From: Trissonchulus latispiculum
Lineage: Eukaryota; Nematoda; Enoplea; Enoplida; Ironidae
Length of the DNA: 64,000 nt
Assembly (NCBI GenBank): GCA_030248195.1
Contig: JASAND010013284.1
Location: 1-64,000 of the forward strand
Reading direction: 5' to 3'
Shown here: in pieces, positions 9,905 to 17,699 of the stretch
Numbering within the stretch: the first letter of the stretch is position 1
Layout of the letters: each line of letters starts with the position of its first letter
The notes under the pieces: generated by a model
Told to the model about the DNA's origin: nothing
Database searches by the model: none
Seen by the model: only the letters and a program-made list of their open reading frames with translations
Program-made: the position numbers and the translations under genes

Positions 9905-12155
9905 ACAACATCCGAGCTGTATGTATCCGAGCTCCAAACAAAAAAATTCCGTTCATTTTTTCAAATTTACATGTATCAATCTCAGCCTGCCAAGTAAATC
10001 CAAAACTGACAGCTGGTTCCAATATTGAAAATGGTTCCCGGTTGGGCAAAATTAGTTTTGTGTTTTTGACTGATAGTATGGTTTTACAATTGCAAAGACA
10101 TTGGAGAGCATTCAATGCATAGTTGTTGATCAAATTGCGTGGTCGGTTTACAACGTAAATTTCCTAAACCGGGTTGCAGGCTTCTCAGTTCAGCAGCTGA
10201 AGATGCTTTGCCAATCCTAAAAATTTTTTAGTCATACTTAATATTTATTTTAATTTTGCTGACTGCATTGTTAGCGACAGCCTTAGTCATACTATTTCTG
10301 TCACTAGTTATCTTTCTTATTTAACTACTCTAGATTTTTCCAAAATTTTTACAGCTAGTGCTCACTTGCAAGGCCTACGCATAGAGCATTTAAATCTCAC
10401 CTGTGCTTCATTTCGGAATTTATAATATTGAATATTTTTGTTAGTAACAACGATATTATACATTATTATTGTGCTGTTTTGTTATGCAACAGATGTCTAG
10501 TTCCGGGTAAGCTATACTGGTATTAAAGTTTCGGCAATGCCTCAGCACATAAAATAAACATTTGTACCCTTAGCACGGAGTGCTTCTTGATCCACCCCTT
10601 ACTTTTCTTTGATCCTCTCTGGATTCTTTTCCGAAACTGGTGTTTTTCAATTTAAAGTGGTGTGCGGGAGGGTACCGCTGCACACCAAGTTTTGAGTCAA
10701 GGAACGATATTCTGCTGGAATTTTGCAAATTTATTTTGTTTTCATGATTCACTCATCAAAAAATATTCAAATTCCTTCTATTACAGGAAATTTTAAAAAT
10801 AAATTTAAAAAGTTAACGTTAATTTTACTGAATCTGTAAAAGACCTGTAATTGCTAGTCTGTTTCCCGTCCGCTCGTCGAAGCTAAGCACGTAAATTCTA
10901 GCACAAGTAAAAACCAATTTTCTAGCGTCAAGTACATTAGAATTTTCGCAAAACTACTAACAATTAGACGTTTTACAAGATTCTTACAAAACATTATCAA
11001 AAAATGCTACTTCATTTTTGAATTTTTGCACATATAAGATCCTAAGTACACTGCGTCCCGTCCGCTCACTCAAAATGGGCAGGTGTCAGTGTCATTAAAA
11101 TTTTTTCAAATAAAATATTTGATCTAGGATAAACAGTGTAATTTTAAAAATAGGAAGATTAAAAAATTCAAGCCAAATTTTGTGCAAACACCTGCCCATT
11201 CTGGGTGAGCGGTCTGGACGCAATGTACTTGGAATCCTACGTGTAATAATTCAAAAACGTGGTCGCATTTTTCTCAATTCTTTGTAAGTATCTTCTAACA
11301 CTTCTGACTCAAGCAGTGGGTGTGCTAAAGGTACATACGTACATAATAAGACACTTGGTGGGATAAAATAGTCTTAATCTTAGGCCAACTTACGCAAAAA
11401 ATTACAACAAGATTAGTGCAGCAGATGTTTTTGTGATGTTCAGTGATGCTGCGTTTCAGGTTGACAGGGTTCATTTTCAAGTTGCAACTCAAGAATTATT
11501 GCCATGCTAAGAGTATATATATTCAAGTGGTTTTTGTTGCAGCATAGAATACGCACAAGTGAACGTCCACATGACTCAATATTTCAAAGAAATCATTGAA
11601 GAGTATAGATTAACAACAGTACGCTTTATTGCCAATATCATCTCTTTGTTATTCTGTTTTCAAAATGTTTGAATACTGCTCCCGTATAAAATTTGGAAAA
11701 CCAAGACTAATGAAAGAAACTAAATTTCTGTTGAATGCTAACTTTACCTTTTATTAACAAGAGTACAGCATATAGGAACTAACAGTGCGACAAGGGTTGC
11801 CCTCTTAGTATTAGCCTTGGGTTATGGCTTGCAAATTTACATTTTACCCATTGAGACTGAGTATTGAATGCCATTCCCTGCGCAGAGCGTATGTCAGCAT
11901 TCTCCAACGTTCTTCATATCGCTTACCATAGTTTTGGCGATTATTAATTATGAACCAGTCTTAGTCTCATCTCTCTTGTGAGCTCCTTTGCAACTGTTGA
12001 TTAATATCTTGTAGTTTCAACAACTCGTTGCTAAAATCTCAAATCAAATGGTTCTTTGGACTGGCTTCACATTTATTGCCCTGGTCACGTGGATAGAATA
12101 TCTTACTATGGCCTGTATGGATGTTGTACTAAACAAACAAGGAGAACTCTATTAA
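167..12155 (+). CDS. DEG/ENaC sodium-channel family gene, paralogue A (5' end outside window)
   Basis: This is a multi-exon channel gene on the + strand. Exons supported here are 167-265, 385-538, 1498-1818, 1982-2035, 2863-3192, 4499-5524, 5874-6017, 6197-6391, 7029-7189, 7484-7570, 8082-8190, 8526-8589, 9324-9375, 9430-9479, 11543-11618 and 12015-12155, plus one uncertain exon near 9088. Phases agree at every other junction and give about 1,020 residues, against 500-700 for most family members. Family marks are FPSVSVCSVNP after TM1, the AGFKI strand, CGCTDP, the CQCLTPC cysteines, a pre-TM2 helix and a TM2 ending in a stop codon. Members of this family are trimeric cation channels of the plasma membrane, opened by acid, peptides or force. 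The excess length comes from two eight-cysteine modules and a Ser/Thr-rich stalk in the extracellular part. The first exon with TM1 must lie left of base 1. The family call is firm; the ligand is unknown. Confidence 0.85.
385..538 (+). CDS. Gene A exon 3: basic linker
   Basis: The exon is 154 nt, phase 0 to 1. It begins ISDYVKQSQHLK and ends in basic residues (SRQRRS). The start matches IHDYIEQSQRVK in gene B (35303) and MQEYIHNSQ in gene C (62242). The rest is Lys/Arg-rich and diverges freely, so it looks like an exposed linker. The RQRR stretch could be a furin-type cleavage site, as in activated ENaC subunits; this is inference. Confidence 0.8.
1498..1818 (+). CDS. Gene A exon 4: eight-cysteine module 1
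   Basis: The exon is 321 nt, phase 1-1, with donor GTAAGT. The module starts with VWILSEENQNC and ends RLCQC, with eight cysteines and a central hydrophobic helix (MVVLGIMLKSM). It matches the gene B exon 36155-36481 and, more distantly, module 2 of the same gene (2863-3192). The exon is a complete domain. Such Cys-rich extracellular modules usually bind ligands or stabilise a stalk. I do not recognise this one as a standard named DEG/ENaC domain. Confidence 0.8.
1982..2035 (+). CDS. Gene A exon 5: short acidic linker
   Basis: A 54-nt exon, phase 1-1, follows acceptor TTGTTGCAG and ends at donor GTAAGG. It encodes an acidic stretch (DGDLSDLSEAVFYP). It is supported by a 57-nt exon at the same place in gene B (37288-37344) that shares DG-L-(S)D and has the same phases. 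Confidence 0.65.
2096..2460. repeat. Intronic repeat with ACCCGGTTAG units and an inverted pair
   Basis: The intron between the linker and module 2 of gene A is filled with degenerate copies of a unit close to GTACCCTACACCCGGTTAGC, about six in all. A perfect inverted pair, GTCATTTGCCAGCTAA near 2097 and TTAGCTGGCAAATGAC near 2256, encloses part of it. It looks like a decayed inverted-repeat element. Confidence 0.6.
2863..3192 (+). CDS. Gene A exon 6: eight-cysteine module 2
   Basis: The exon is 330 nt, phase 1-1. It reads SLRIWLLSSALGQTC at the start, then GEVC, NANFMC, the helix RLLGILLELLYQL with NHTC, GKCGGYEYG, and LRACGC at the end. The order W-L-S ... C-x3-C ... LGI-L-L ... C ... C-x-G-(W/Y) ... 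C ... R-x-C-x-C is the same as in module 1, so the two modules are duplicates. Gene B carries the counterpart at 41273-41626. NHTC is a possible N-glycosylation site. Confidence 0.82.
3193..4498. other. Gene A intron, no gene seen
   Basis: This is the intron between module 2 and the Ser/Thr-rich exon. Both strands were read and no coding exon or clear repeat was found. Short open frames at 3673 and 4021 have no family resemblance and no counterpart in gene B. Confidence 0.5.
4499..5524 (+). CDS. Gene A exon 7: Ser/Thr-rich mucin-like stalk
   Basis: This single 1,026-nt exon, phase 1-1, follows acceptor TTTTACAG. Its 341 codons are dominated by Ser and Thr with scattered Asn, few charged residues and almost no cysteine after the first lines. 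Such composition is typical of densely O-glycosylated extended stalks. Gene B has a 639-nt exon at the same place (43238-43876) with the same composition and phases but little residue identity, as expected of fast-evolving mucin segments. Confidence 0.8.
5874..6017 (+). CDS. Gene A exon 8: finger segment with C-x-F-G-x-x-C
   Basis: The exon is 144 nt, phase 1-1, after acceptor AATTTCAG. It ends LFKECRVFGDKCKL. DEG/ENaC channels carry a conserved C-x-F/W-x-G-x-x-C motif in the finger domain, and this is its counterpart. A strong homologue is not found in gene B. Confidence 0.78.
6197..6391 (+). CDS. Gene A exon 9: finger segment with G-x-C-F-T
   Basis: The exon is 195 nt, phase 1-1, donor GTAAGC. 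It contains FGRCFTIHVMNETF, the counterpart of the G-x-C-(F/Y)-T-F-N motif of the family. NETF is a possible N-glycosylation site. No counterpart was found in gene B. Confidence 0.75.
7029..7189 (+). CDS. Gene A exon 10: palm strands (G-x-R-L, AGFKI)
   Basis: The exon is 161 nt, phase 1 to 0, donor GTAAGTG. It reads GIRLDLIANLSEYLSF, then SAGFKILPHHWKEFPFPD, FGVFVVSGY. This is the typical G-L-x-L ... S-A-G-(F/V)-x-(V/I)-x-x-H ... P-D strand pattern of the palm domain. Gene B 48547-48707 has exactly the same length and phases with many identical residues. Confidence 0.9.
7484..7570 (+). CDS. Gene A exon 11: segment before the cysteine-rich core
   Basis: An 87-nt exon, phase 0-0, reads TEVHRISSAVEPCEEAG and ends KFAYSQE. 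Gene B 49136-49222 has the same length and reads TEIRRISTSSEKCTKEG, ending NFTYSQE. The acceptor in A (TTGAG) is weak, but the match to B fixes it. It corresponds to the segment with the PY-x-x-C cysteine in other family members. Confidence 0.82.
8082..8190 (+). CDS. Gene A exon 12: thumb cysteines (CQQHC ... CGC)
   Basis: The exon is 109 nt, phase 0 to 1. It reads FCQQHCINQKAVNVCGCTDP, matching the family pattern C-x3-C-x5-8-C-x-C of the thumb. Gene B 49775-49883 has the same length and reads RCQQTCISQ ... VCGCSDP. Confidence 0.88.
8526..8589 (+). CDS. Gene A exon 13: C-x-C-x-x-P-C core
   Basis: The exon is 64 nt, phase 1 to 2. It reads LCFKNHTEKFMLDCQCLTPC, the C-x-C-x-x-P-C core of DEG/ENaC thumbs. 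Gene B 51121-51184 has identical length and reads DLCSKLHAEEF ... CQCPIPC. Confidence 0.88.
9088..9172 (+). CDS. Gene A candidate exon 14 (uncertain)
   Basis: An open stretch after acceptor GATTAG reads SYSHQFQNASSSSSLQKAEL. It resembles the Y-x4-S-x-S-x-(W/F)-P-S segment that follows the thumb in this family, and it sits at the expected place between 8589 and 9324. The acceptor phase fits the preceding exon, but the obvious donor does not fit the phase of the next exon, and no counterpart was found in gene B. Confidence 0.35.
9324..9375 (+). CDS. Gene A exon 15: helix EMLYKMLLTTIP
   Basis: A 52-nt exon reads EMLYKMLLTTIPSNHRN. Gene B 52457-52508 has the same length and reads EILYKPLLTTIPFKTSN. 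Differences fall mostly at third codon positions over the first half, which supports this reading frame as coding. Confidence 0.72.
9430..9479 (+). CDS. Gene A exon 16: pre-TM2 segment
   Basis: A 50-nt exon lies between acceptor CTTTCAG and donor GTTAGT. It reads FFQLREYTQGFAQLYR. Phases (0 to 2) join the exons at 9324 and 11543 exactly. The segment is short, so the call rests on position, splice sites and phase. Confidence 0.55.
9841..9902. repeat. (TA)n microsatellite
   Basis: About 31 uninterrupted TA units lie in the intron between exons 16 and 17 of gene A. A second, interrupted TA tract lies at about 21549-21590. Confidence 0.98.
10574..10797 (-). repeat. Dispersed repeat R1, minus copy
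   Basis: On the minus strand this segment matches 30291-30500 on the plus strand over its full length. Shared stretches include GCAGAATATCGTTC and GATCAAAGAAAAGTAAG-type sequence. It lies in an intron of gene A. The inverted orientation of the two copies and the sharp ends suggest a dispersed mobile-element fragment. Confidence 0.7.
10840..11240. repeat. Repeat R2 with a 5S-rRNA-like segment and inverted arms
   Basis: This shares CCCGTCCGCTC-x-x-CGAAGCTAAGCA (10865-10889) and following sequence with 16368-16600. Two arms, 11048-11090 and 11189-11229, are inverted copies of each other (TACACTGCGTCCCGTCCGCT type). The first motif resembles the 5S rRNA region around its internal promoter. Confidence 0.6.
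11543..11618 (+). CDS. Gene A exon 17: pre-TM2 helix
   Basis: A 76-nt exon follows acceptor TTTGTTGCAG and reads IEYAQVNVHMTQYFKEIIEE. DEG/ENaC channels have an N-x-x-x-(V/L)-N-(I/V)-(Y/F) strand just before TM2, and this is its counterpart. Phase 2 to 0 fits both neighbours. Confidence 0.75.
12015..12155 (+). CDS. Gene A last exon: second transmembrane segment and stop
   Basis: The exon begins after acceptor CTTGTAG, in phase 0, and reads FQQLVAKISNQMVLWTGFTF, then IALVTWIEYLTMACMD, with TAA at 12153-12155. It has the family pattern L-x-x-I-x-x-x-(M/L)-x-L-W-x-G-x-(S/T)-x-x-x-(L/I) ... E of TM2. The G-x-S selectivity filter reads G-F-T here. The cytoplasmic tail is very short, about 15 residues. 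No AATAAA lies close downstream. Confidence 0.82.
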   Translation, partial: FQQLVAKISNQMVLWTGFTFIALVTWIEYLTMACMDVVLNKQGELY

Positions 12156-13505
12156 CGATGACGAACGCAATGCAATCAAAATTAGTCCTTCAAGAAAAGG
12201 CTAAGCATATGCCGTGAAGAAAAAACAAACATAAAACTACTTCTAAGCCATGGGTATACCTAACCGTTTCTATATTTCTAGATATTCAAAGTATGATTAT
12301 GCTTGTTGTATGGTGGATATAAAGTATACTGGAGGATATATAGGTGCTACCCGATAAAATTGTTGATATTTACAGAATTTCCGAACTTAGTTTTGCTTGT
12401 GTCCGGTACTGGCTGAACTGGATAAAGCCTTCAGAACATATAAAAAATTTGCATTTTGCAAAGTAAGGTACGGATATTTCTACACGGCAACTTAATTGGA
12501 TAAATGAATTGCCACTGCATTCTGTATTGGGAAATTCACCAATGTTTACAGATGTGGAAGCAAAATTATGAGGACATTTGTGACTAGCCGCAGTGGCACA
12601 AGATTTAATTTGACCCAGTTAAACCCTCTTGACCAATTATATTTTTGGTTTTCAATATGTGGACCTTGACCAATGTTACGAGTTAGAGTTAAAAATTCCG
12701 AAACAATCTAAATATCAACTATGTATACTATACTACATTTCAACCAAAAGTTACATGCCAATAAACTTGCTACTAGCCCATACAGATTTTGCTCACTGCT
12801 GGAAAGAAGGATCAAAATTGTTTATAGTTCGCACGATAGGTGTCAGAAACGTTTTCCTTCCAGCCATTTTTCAAGATGAAGGTCGGGGTTATTAAACGTT
12901 TCCCCAACTTTGACGGGTTGGGCTACATTTTGGCGCAGACATAGACCATAGGAGTTGCCAAAACATTGTTTTCGGAAGCTTTTGCTGTCCTCCAGTTGAT
13001 CGCGAAGGCATAGTTTTGAATCTACCGACACAACTGCAAAATAAAAATTTTCTGTAGGGTAGTAAACCCCGACTTCTCAGTTGCCATTTGGAACGACGAT
13101 TAAAAACAAGTGTGTCCATCTGCGCAAAAAGCATCGGACTCCTATATCTTACCTATGGCTAAGTGCATTCAACGTCGATGTTTAATATTACCAAAAGCAC
13201 AACCTTTGGCTAGCGAAAGAAAACTTAATCCTGAGACAAGCTATAATCCTGTCACTGTGTGGGATATTACCCAGTTAGGGCACTGATAGTTGGCTGCGCA
13301 GCAGCGCAGCCCTAAAAAGTATTCGTAGTGCTATCTTCATATGCGTAACCTAAAGTATATTCTATTTGATGAAATTGTACAACCTTGAACTATTTCGACA
13401 ATTGTACTATTCGTGAATGATAAAAGTGATTTCTTTTAGGCTAGCTACGCCAGTAGCACAAAGTATATATAAGTGAGAAAAGTGTAGGCTTAAGTTCAGT
13501 TGGAG
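12156..13505. other. Spacer after gene A, no gene seen
   Basis: Read on both strands. Open frames at 12629 (+) and 12843-13134 (-) have no recognisable motif and no splice-compatible neighbours. A short GC-rich hairpin, GGCTGCGCAGCAGCGCAGCC, lies near 13290. Confidence 0.5.
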
Positions 13506-13908
13506 TGTCAACAGTATCGGGGTCGGGTGATTTACTAGTGCGTAGGACTCGCTGGGCAAGGTTTAGGTGTACGGGAGCGGGTAACGCCCTCCCTTGTGTT
13601 CTTTGGAATCTATTGTTGTGTTCCCCTTTGTGTATTTTATAGCAGTTTTGTATGCTTACTCTAAAGTTGGAAAATATATTTTATGTTCACTATAGTAAAG
13701 TCTAGCGGTATTTGGTCTAGTAGCTTTAGGAACGGTCGTCTAGGGCTCACATGTAGTTCTATCTTAATCTACTCGCTAATCTACAGTATCCTCGCATCAT
13801 CTTCTCTCGATTGGCTAGGACTGGATATCACACACTGAGCACCTACTTGCAATCATTTAGTGAAGCCCGACACAGTTTATTCCAGAGGTACACGCACAGT
13901 ACTCTACA
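13506..13908 (+). mobile_element. Probable LTR of a retroelement
   Basis: The segment begins TGTCAACAG and ends CTCTACA, so it has the TG...CA ends of an LTR, at about 403 bp. It is followed after a few bases by TGGCGACCGTGA (13914), which has the TGG start of a tRNA primer-binding site, and then by a gag-like coding region. A second LTR was not found, so the element is incomplete or a fragment. Confidence 0.6.
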
Positions 13909-14062
13909 AATAGTGGCGACCGTGATTTTTCAGTAGATGTCCAAAGTTCTAGCTTTTTCTGAGAAGAAAAGGGAACACGATAAGTGAGAGAAGCAAAGAG
14001 CACAACTTTGGGGGCTCTTATCGTATTTTGACGGACCGGTTCAGTTAGACAGAGGGACTCCC

Positions 14063-15120
14063 ATGGCTTCCAAGCAAGTTATTGCAAAATCGGGGGGTCG
14101 TGGTCGGGGGGGTGTCTCCCCAACACTAGTCCGGGAGGAACTGCTCCAGGTATTGGAAGGGGGACCCCCAGAAGACCGGAAGGCTATGTTCCTGACATTC
14201 CCCCACAATTATGGGAAGCGCAAAATTCTAAGGCCAAACCAGTCACAGATAGAGGATCAGGGGGGCGTGGGGGACCCTCCCGTATTCCCCCCCCCCACCC
14301 ACAAGTTCTCGGCGGACCCAGTCCCAGTTGGGGGTTTCGACCTCCACGGCCCCGTCCACATCTTCAGAGGCCCCGTACGGCGGTCACCTAAATAAAACTT
14401 TTGGGGGGCCAGTGACTCGGTCACAATCCGGAGCTATCCACTCCCAAGTTTCGCAGTCTGCAGGTTCCCGATCATCAATGTCGCAGTCGGGGGGTCCCCA
14501 AGTATTATCAGATGCCATTCCCCCAGGAATAGTAGTTTCTGGGGAAGAAACTACGGTAAAATCTTTGTCTGGGGGACCAGAATTGTTGCAGACTTCAGAT
14601 TTGCCTCAGGAGGGCAAATGCTCACTGCCGGCCCTCAATTTGATGCTTTTGATGAATCTGTTGAAATTGACGAGTCTGACTCCCAAGATGAGCAACTTTT
14701 GACAGCAATCAAGATTATGTGGACTATAGGCGACAAAATCTCGGCCTTGCGCCAGTCACGGTTTCTGAACTTTTGGGAGGGAAAAGTTCGGGATCAAAAA
14801 GTTCGGGGGAGCAAAGTTCGGGGGAAAATAATCCTGAACCTGTTCTGAACCAAACTTCTGAAAATGATTTGATTCAGCTACAACATCGGCAAGTCCCTCC
14901 CACCTCCGTGAAGTCTGCAGTTGCGGCCCCGTCCCAGGCCCAGGATGATACGGCAGAAAAACCCGACAGAAGGTCGGGTGGACACGATCAGAATCGGGGG
15001 CGCCCGTTCCTTCTCCCCAGGAACGACCCGAATCTTTTGCGCCCGAGTGTCAGTCTCAGTCGCAAACTACGTCTCATTTTACGTCAGATCAAGGGTGCAG
15101 TTCATCATTTGTGGAGATAG
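14063..15120 (+). pseudogene. Gag-like Gly/Ser-rich region of the LTR element, frame-broken
   Basis: An open frame starts MASKQVIAKSGGRGRG at 14063 and continues in other frames at 14328-14702 and 14719-15120. Switches occur near runs of G or C. The text is Gly/Ser/Pro-rich with a GGPVTRSQSG segment and an acidic stretch (DESVEIDESDSQDEQ). Position just behind an LTR-like segment and a primer-site-like sequence argues for gag. No zinc knuckle, protease or polymerase follows, so pol has been lost. The coding-strand G/C-run skew differs from its surroundings. Confidence 0.5.
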
Positions 15121-15574
15121 GTTCCCTAGTGGGCAGTATCCCCGTTGTATCCTGTCTTTTCTGTCTATCTGGCCTTGCGCGTGGGGGTCCATACGGGTGT
15201 TTGTTTATTGTACTGTTTTCAAAATTTACGTAGTTGTTTGTCTTTAGCAAAAGTCGTCAATAGTTTCGTTTCGTCTAGTCGTTCGTTTTGTATGTTTGTT
15301 TCGTCTGTCTAAGTTGGTTTCGTGTCTAGTTTCGGTCACAGCCGACACAGTTTTACCCAGTGCAAGTCCGAAGTGTCAGTCCGGACTCGTTTGTGAGCCG
15401 CGTAGTTTGCAGGCAAATGGGGATCGTTTGGCTCAGTCTGTTTTACCTCTAAAACTACTACTTGGAGCTCCAAAACTAATGTAATCCAGTTTTACCATTG
15501 TCTAATTTTTTGTGGCACCCGTATTGATCGCCACGCGGAGGGCGGCAAAAGTTGAGCATTGTTCGACTTCGCTT

Positions 15575-15704
15575 AGAGACTCTTAAGGACAGCTTAGAGA
15601 CAAAAGGACAAAAAGACAGAGACAGGTATGAACCGGCTAAAGACAGAGACATAGAGACAGAGACCTAGAGACAGAGACTCAGAGACAAGTATGAACCGGG
15701 CTTT
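15575..15704. repeat. AGAGACAG tandem repeat ending in GAACCGGGCTTTA
   Basis: About ten degenerate AGAGACAG units are followed by ATGAACCGGGCTTTAGTCTGC. The same terminal sequence (GTGAACCGGGCTTTAATCTGC) ends the element at 15903-16365. This looks like the right end of a related inverted-repeat element with a different sub-terminal repeat. Confidence 0.6.
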
Positions 15705-15902
15705 AGTCTGCAAAAAATCTGGAAAATTAAAGTATTTCGAAAATCCAGGAAAATAGATTCCGAAGACTGAAGTTAGTTTCATTGCATTCATTAGAAAGAG
15801 AAAATCTGAAGCTCCATTTTGATATAAAAATGGCTTCTTAACTCCAAGTAATAAATGAGTAATAAGGGTTCAAAGTTGATGTCTCCAAAAGAAATCACCA
15901 CC
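15705..15902 (+). mobile_element. Right-hand fragment of the 968-bp TTAA element (family T1)
   Basis: This matches 46975-47172, sharing GATATAAAAATGG, TTCTTAACTCCAAGTAAT and the terminal AAATCACCACC before TTAA. Only the right end is present. Confidence 0.75.
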
Positions 15903-16365
15903 TTAAGCCCGGTTCACACTGCACAAGGTTTAAGGTTTAAGGTTTAAGGTTTATGGTTTAAGGTTTAAGGTTAAACTTGTTTATTTATGTTGAAGCGTTC
16001 ACACTGGAAGGTTTAAGGTTTAAGGTTTACGGTTTTAGGTTTAAGGTTTAAGGTTTAAGAAAGCCGAGTTAAAATATTTTTAACTTTGTATTTAGGTTTA
16101 AGCTTCCTACGTATTATATATAGAAGGTTTAGTTAATATTTTTGGTTATGTATGTTGTAGAATTCCTTACGTATGCACAGAACTAAAAATTTTTTAAATC
16201 CGTGAAGATTTGAATGCACACTGTTTGATATAATAAACCACGTGATATTCAGACATTCCTTAAACCATGCTTAAACCTTAAACCTTAAACCTTAAACCCT
16301 AAACCTTAAACCTTAAACCTTAAACCTTAAACCTTAAACCTATTGCAGTGTGAACCGGGCTTTAA
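15903..16365. mobile_element. TTAA-bounded inverted-repeat element with (TTTAAGG)n arms (family T2)
   Basis: The ends are inverted repeats: GCCCGGTTCACACTGCA at the left and TGCAGTGTGAACCGGGC at the right, each next to a TTAA. Inside each end lies an array of a heptamer, TTTAAGG on the left (about 12 units) and its complement on the right (about 11 units). There is no coding capacity. TTAA duplication is typical of piggyBac-type transposons, so this is best read as a non-autonomous (MITE) member. Confidence 0.8.
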
Positions 16366-16367
16366 TC

Positions 16368-16600
16368 TGCAAAATACCTGTAATGGCTAGTCTGCTTCCT
16401 GTCCGCTCACCGAAGCTAAGCAGATCTCGTACATGTGAAAAGCAAATTCTAGCGTCAACTACATTATAATTTGCGCAAAACTACTACTATTAATAATCTT
16501 ATTCTAACACCTGCACATTCTGAATAAGCGGACGGGACGCAGTGTACTTAGCGTGTAAACATTCAAAAATAAAGTCTGATTTTGATAAATAATTTGTAAG
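16368..16600. repeat. Repeat R2, second copy, with 5S-rRNA-like segment
   Basis: This matches 10840-11240: CCTGTCCGCTCACCGAAGC (16399-16417) and the block CACCTGCACATTCTGAATAA followed by GCGGACGGGACGCAGTGTAC. It begins directly after the T2 element. Confidence 0.6.
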
Positions 16601-17469
16601 AATCCTCTAACACGTCTATTTGTTAGTAGTCTTGAAGTCGTCTTGATTTTGCTACTTTCGAGAATGGCTACAAATTCCAATTCCACAATCGGGTAACTCT
16701 TCAAAATTTTTCGTTTACCTTTATTACTTTATGTTTTGCTAAAGCAACTTGGTTCCTTCCTCTTGTTTATAGCAAAGGTCTTAAAGATAATTGCAGAACA
16801 GATTTGATGCGCTTTCATAATGCTGTTTTGTGTTTTTTATGCACGACTAATATCGAACATTACCAGATTTTAAATAGATTTCACTGCATCATCGTTTAAT
16901 CAGGTCTGCTTGCGATTTTACTGCGAGTTCACCTGCTTCACTTTTAAGTTCACCTTCGTATGATTAACACATACCTACTACGCGTTGAAGCAGTCCTGAC
17001 ATTTACATACATTTCTAGCTTCCAGCTCAGTTTTTGAATATAGCGTATTCGCGAGGCCGCCGCGGATTATGAGGCCTCCGCGAAAATTTTAAATTCAAAC
17101 TTCCCAGAAGAAGGAGAATTCGCTAAAACCATAGTATCCGGTACATATCCGGTTACCGGATACTAAATCAATAAAACATTTCAGATTCCAAAGGAAAATG
17201 GTTATACTCCAATGTTAGTCCTTGGCCCAAAATATTTCCGAAAGTTGGGTCGCATCCGGCCGATGTGCTGTAACCAGATGACCAAATTCCAATAATAGGA
17301 CTCTAGTTGGTTGCTTGGTTGGTGGCACAGTCTTGCTTACAAAAGCTTTGGATTTTTCCGGTCGAATTTAGTGTATATCCATAGATGTAACGCTATTTCA
17401 ACCAAAACCTCATAATCTTTGATCGTATTCGTGTAAGGGAACAGACATAGGAAAAGATTGATAAGCCTG

Positions 17470-17640
17470 ATATGGGAGTTCGGCTGATATGTTAGCACAT
17501 CTGCCAGGGATTAGAAGAGCCGTGTTCGAACCCGGCACCCGTGTTTAATCATGCGCGCAGCCAACTCTGGAGTCGCTATATGAACCGGGTCACCAGGTCA
17601 GGAGCTCCTACCCTGTCTGAACTCTGGTTGAAGAAACTTT
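17470..17640 (+). repeat. tRNA-derived SINE-like fragment
   Basis: GTTCGAACCC at 17524 is a good polymerase III B box, and TCGGCTGATATGTTAGCA about 40 bases upstream is an A-box-like sequence, as in the 5' part of tRNA-derived SINEs. A non-tRNA tail ends near GAAACTTTTT. The cloverleaf is not intact, so it is not a functional tRNA gene. Confidence 0.45.
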
Positions 17641-17699
17641 TTGCTGTTGTACGTTTTTTAGAATTTTTACCAGTTTTTACCACCTGAAAGCTGTTAGAA

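Noticed and set aside
9699..10133. 144-codon minus-strand frame with a Tyr-Ile repeat
   Set aside because: It runs through the (TA)n tract and has no recognisable sequence outside it.
15926..16346. (TTTAAGG)n arrays as interstitial telomere repeats
   Set aside because: The two arrays face each other inside perfect terminal inverted repeats bounded by TTAA, and a second copy at 23398 has nearly lost them. They belong to a transposable element.
17466..17545. tRNA gene around the GTTCGAACCC motif
   Set aside because: No complete acceptor stem or anticodon arm can be paired; it is better read as a SINE fragment.
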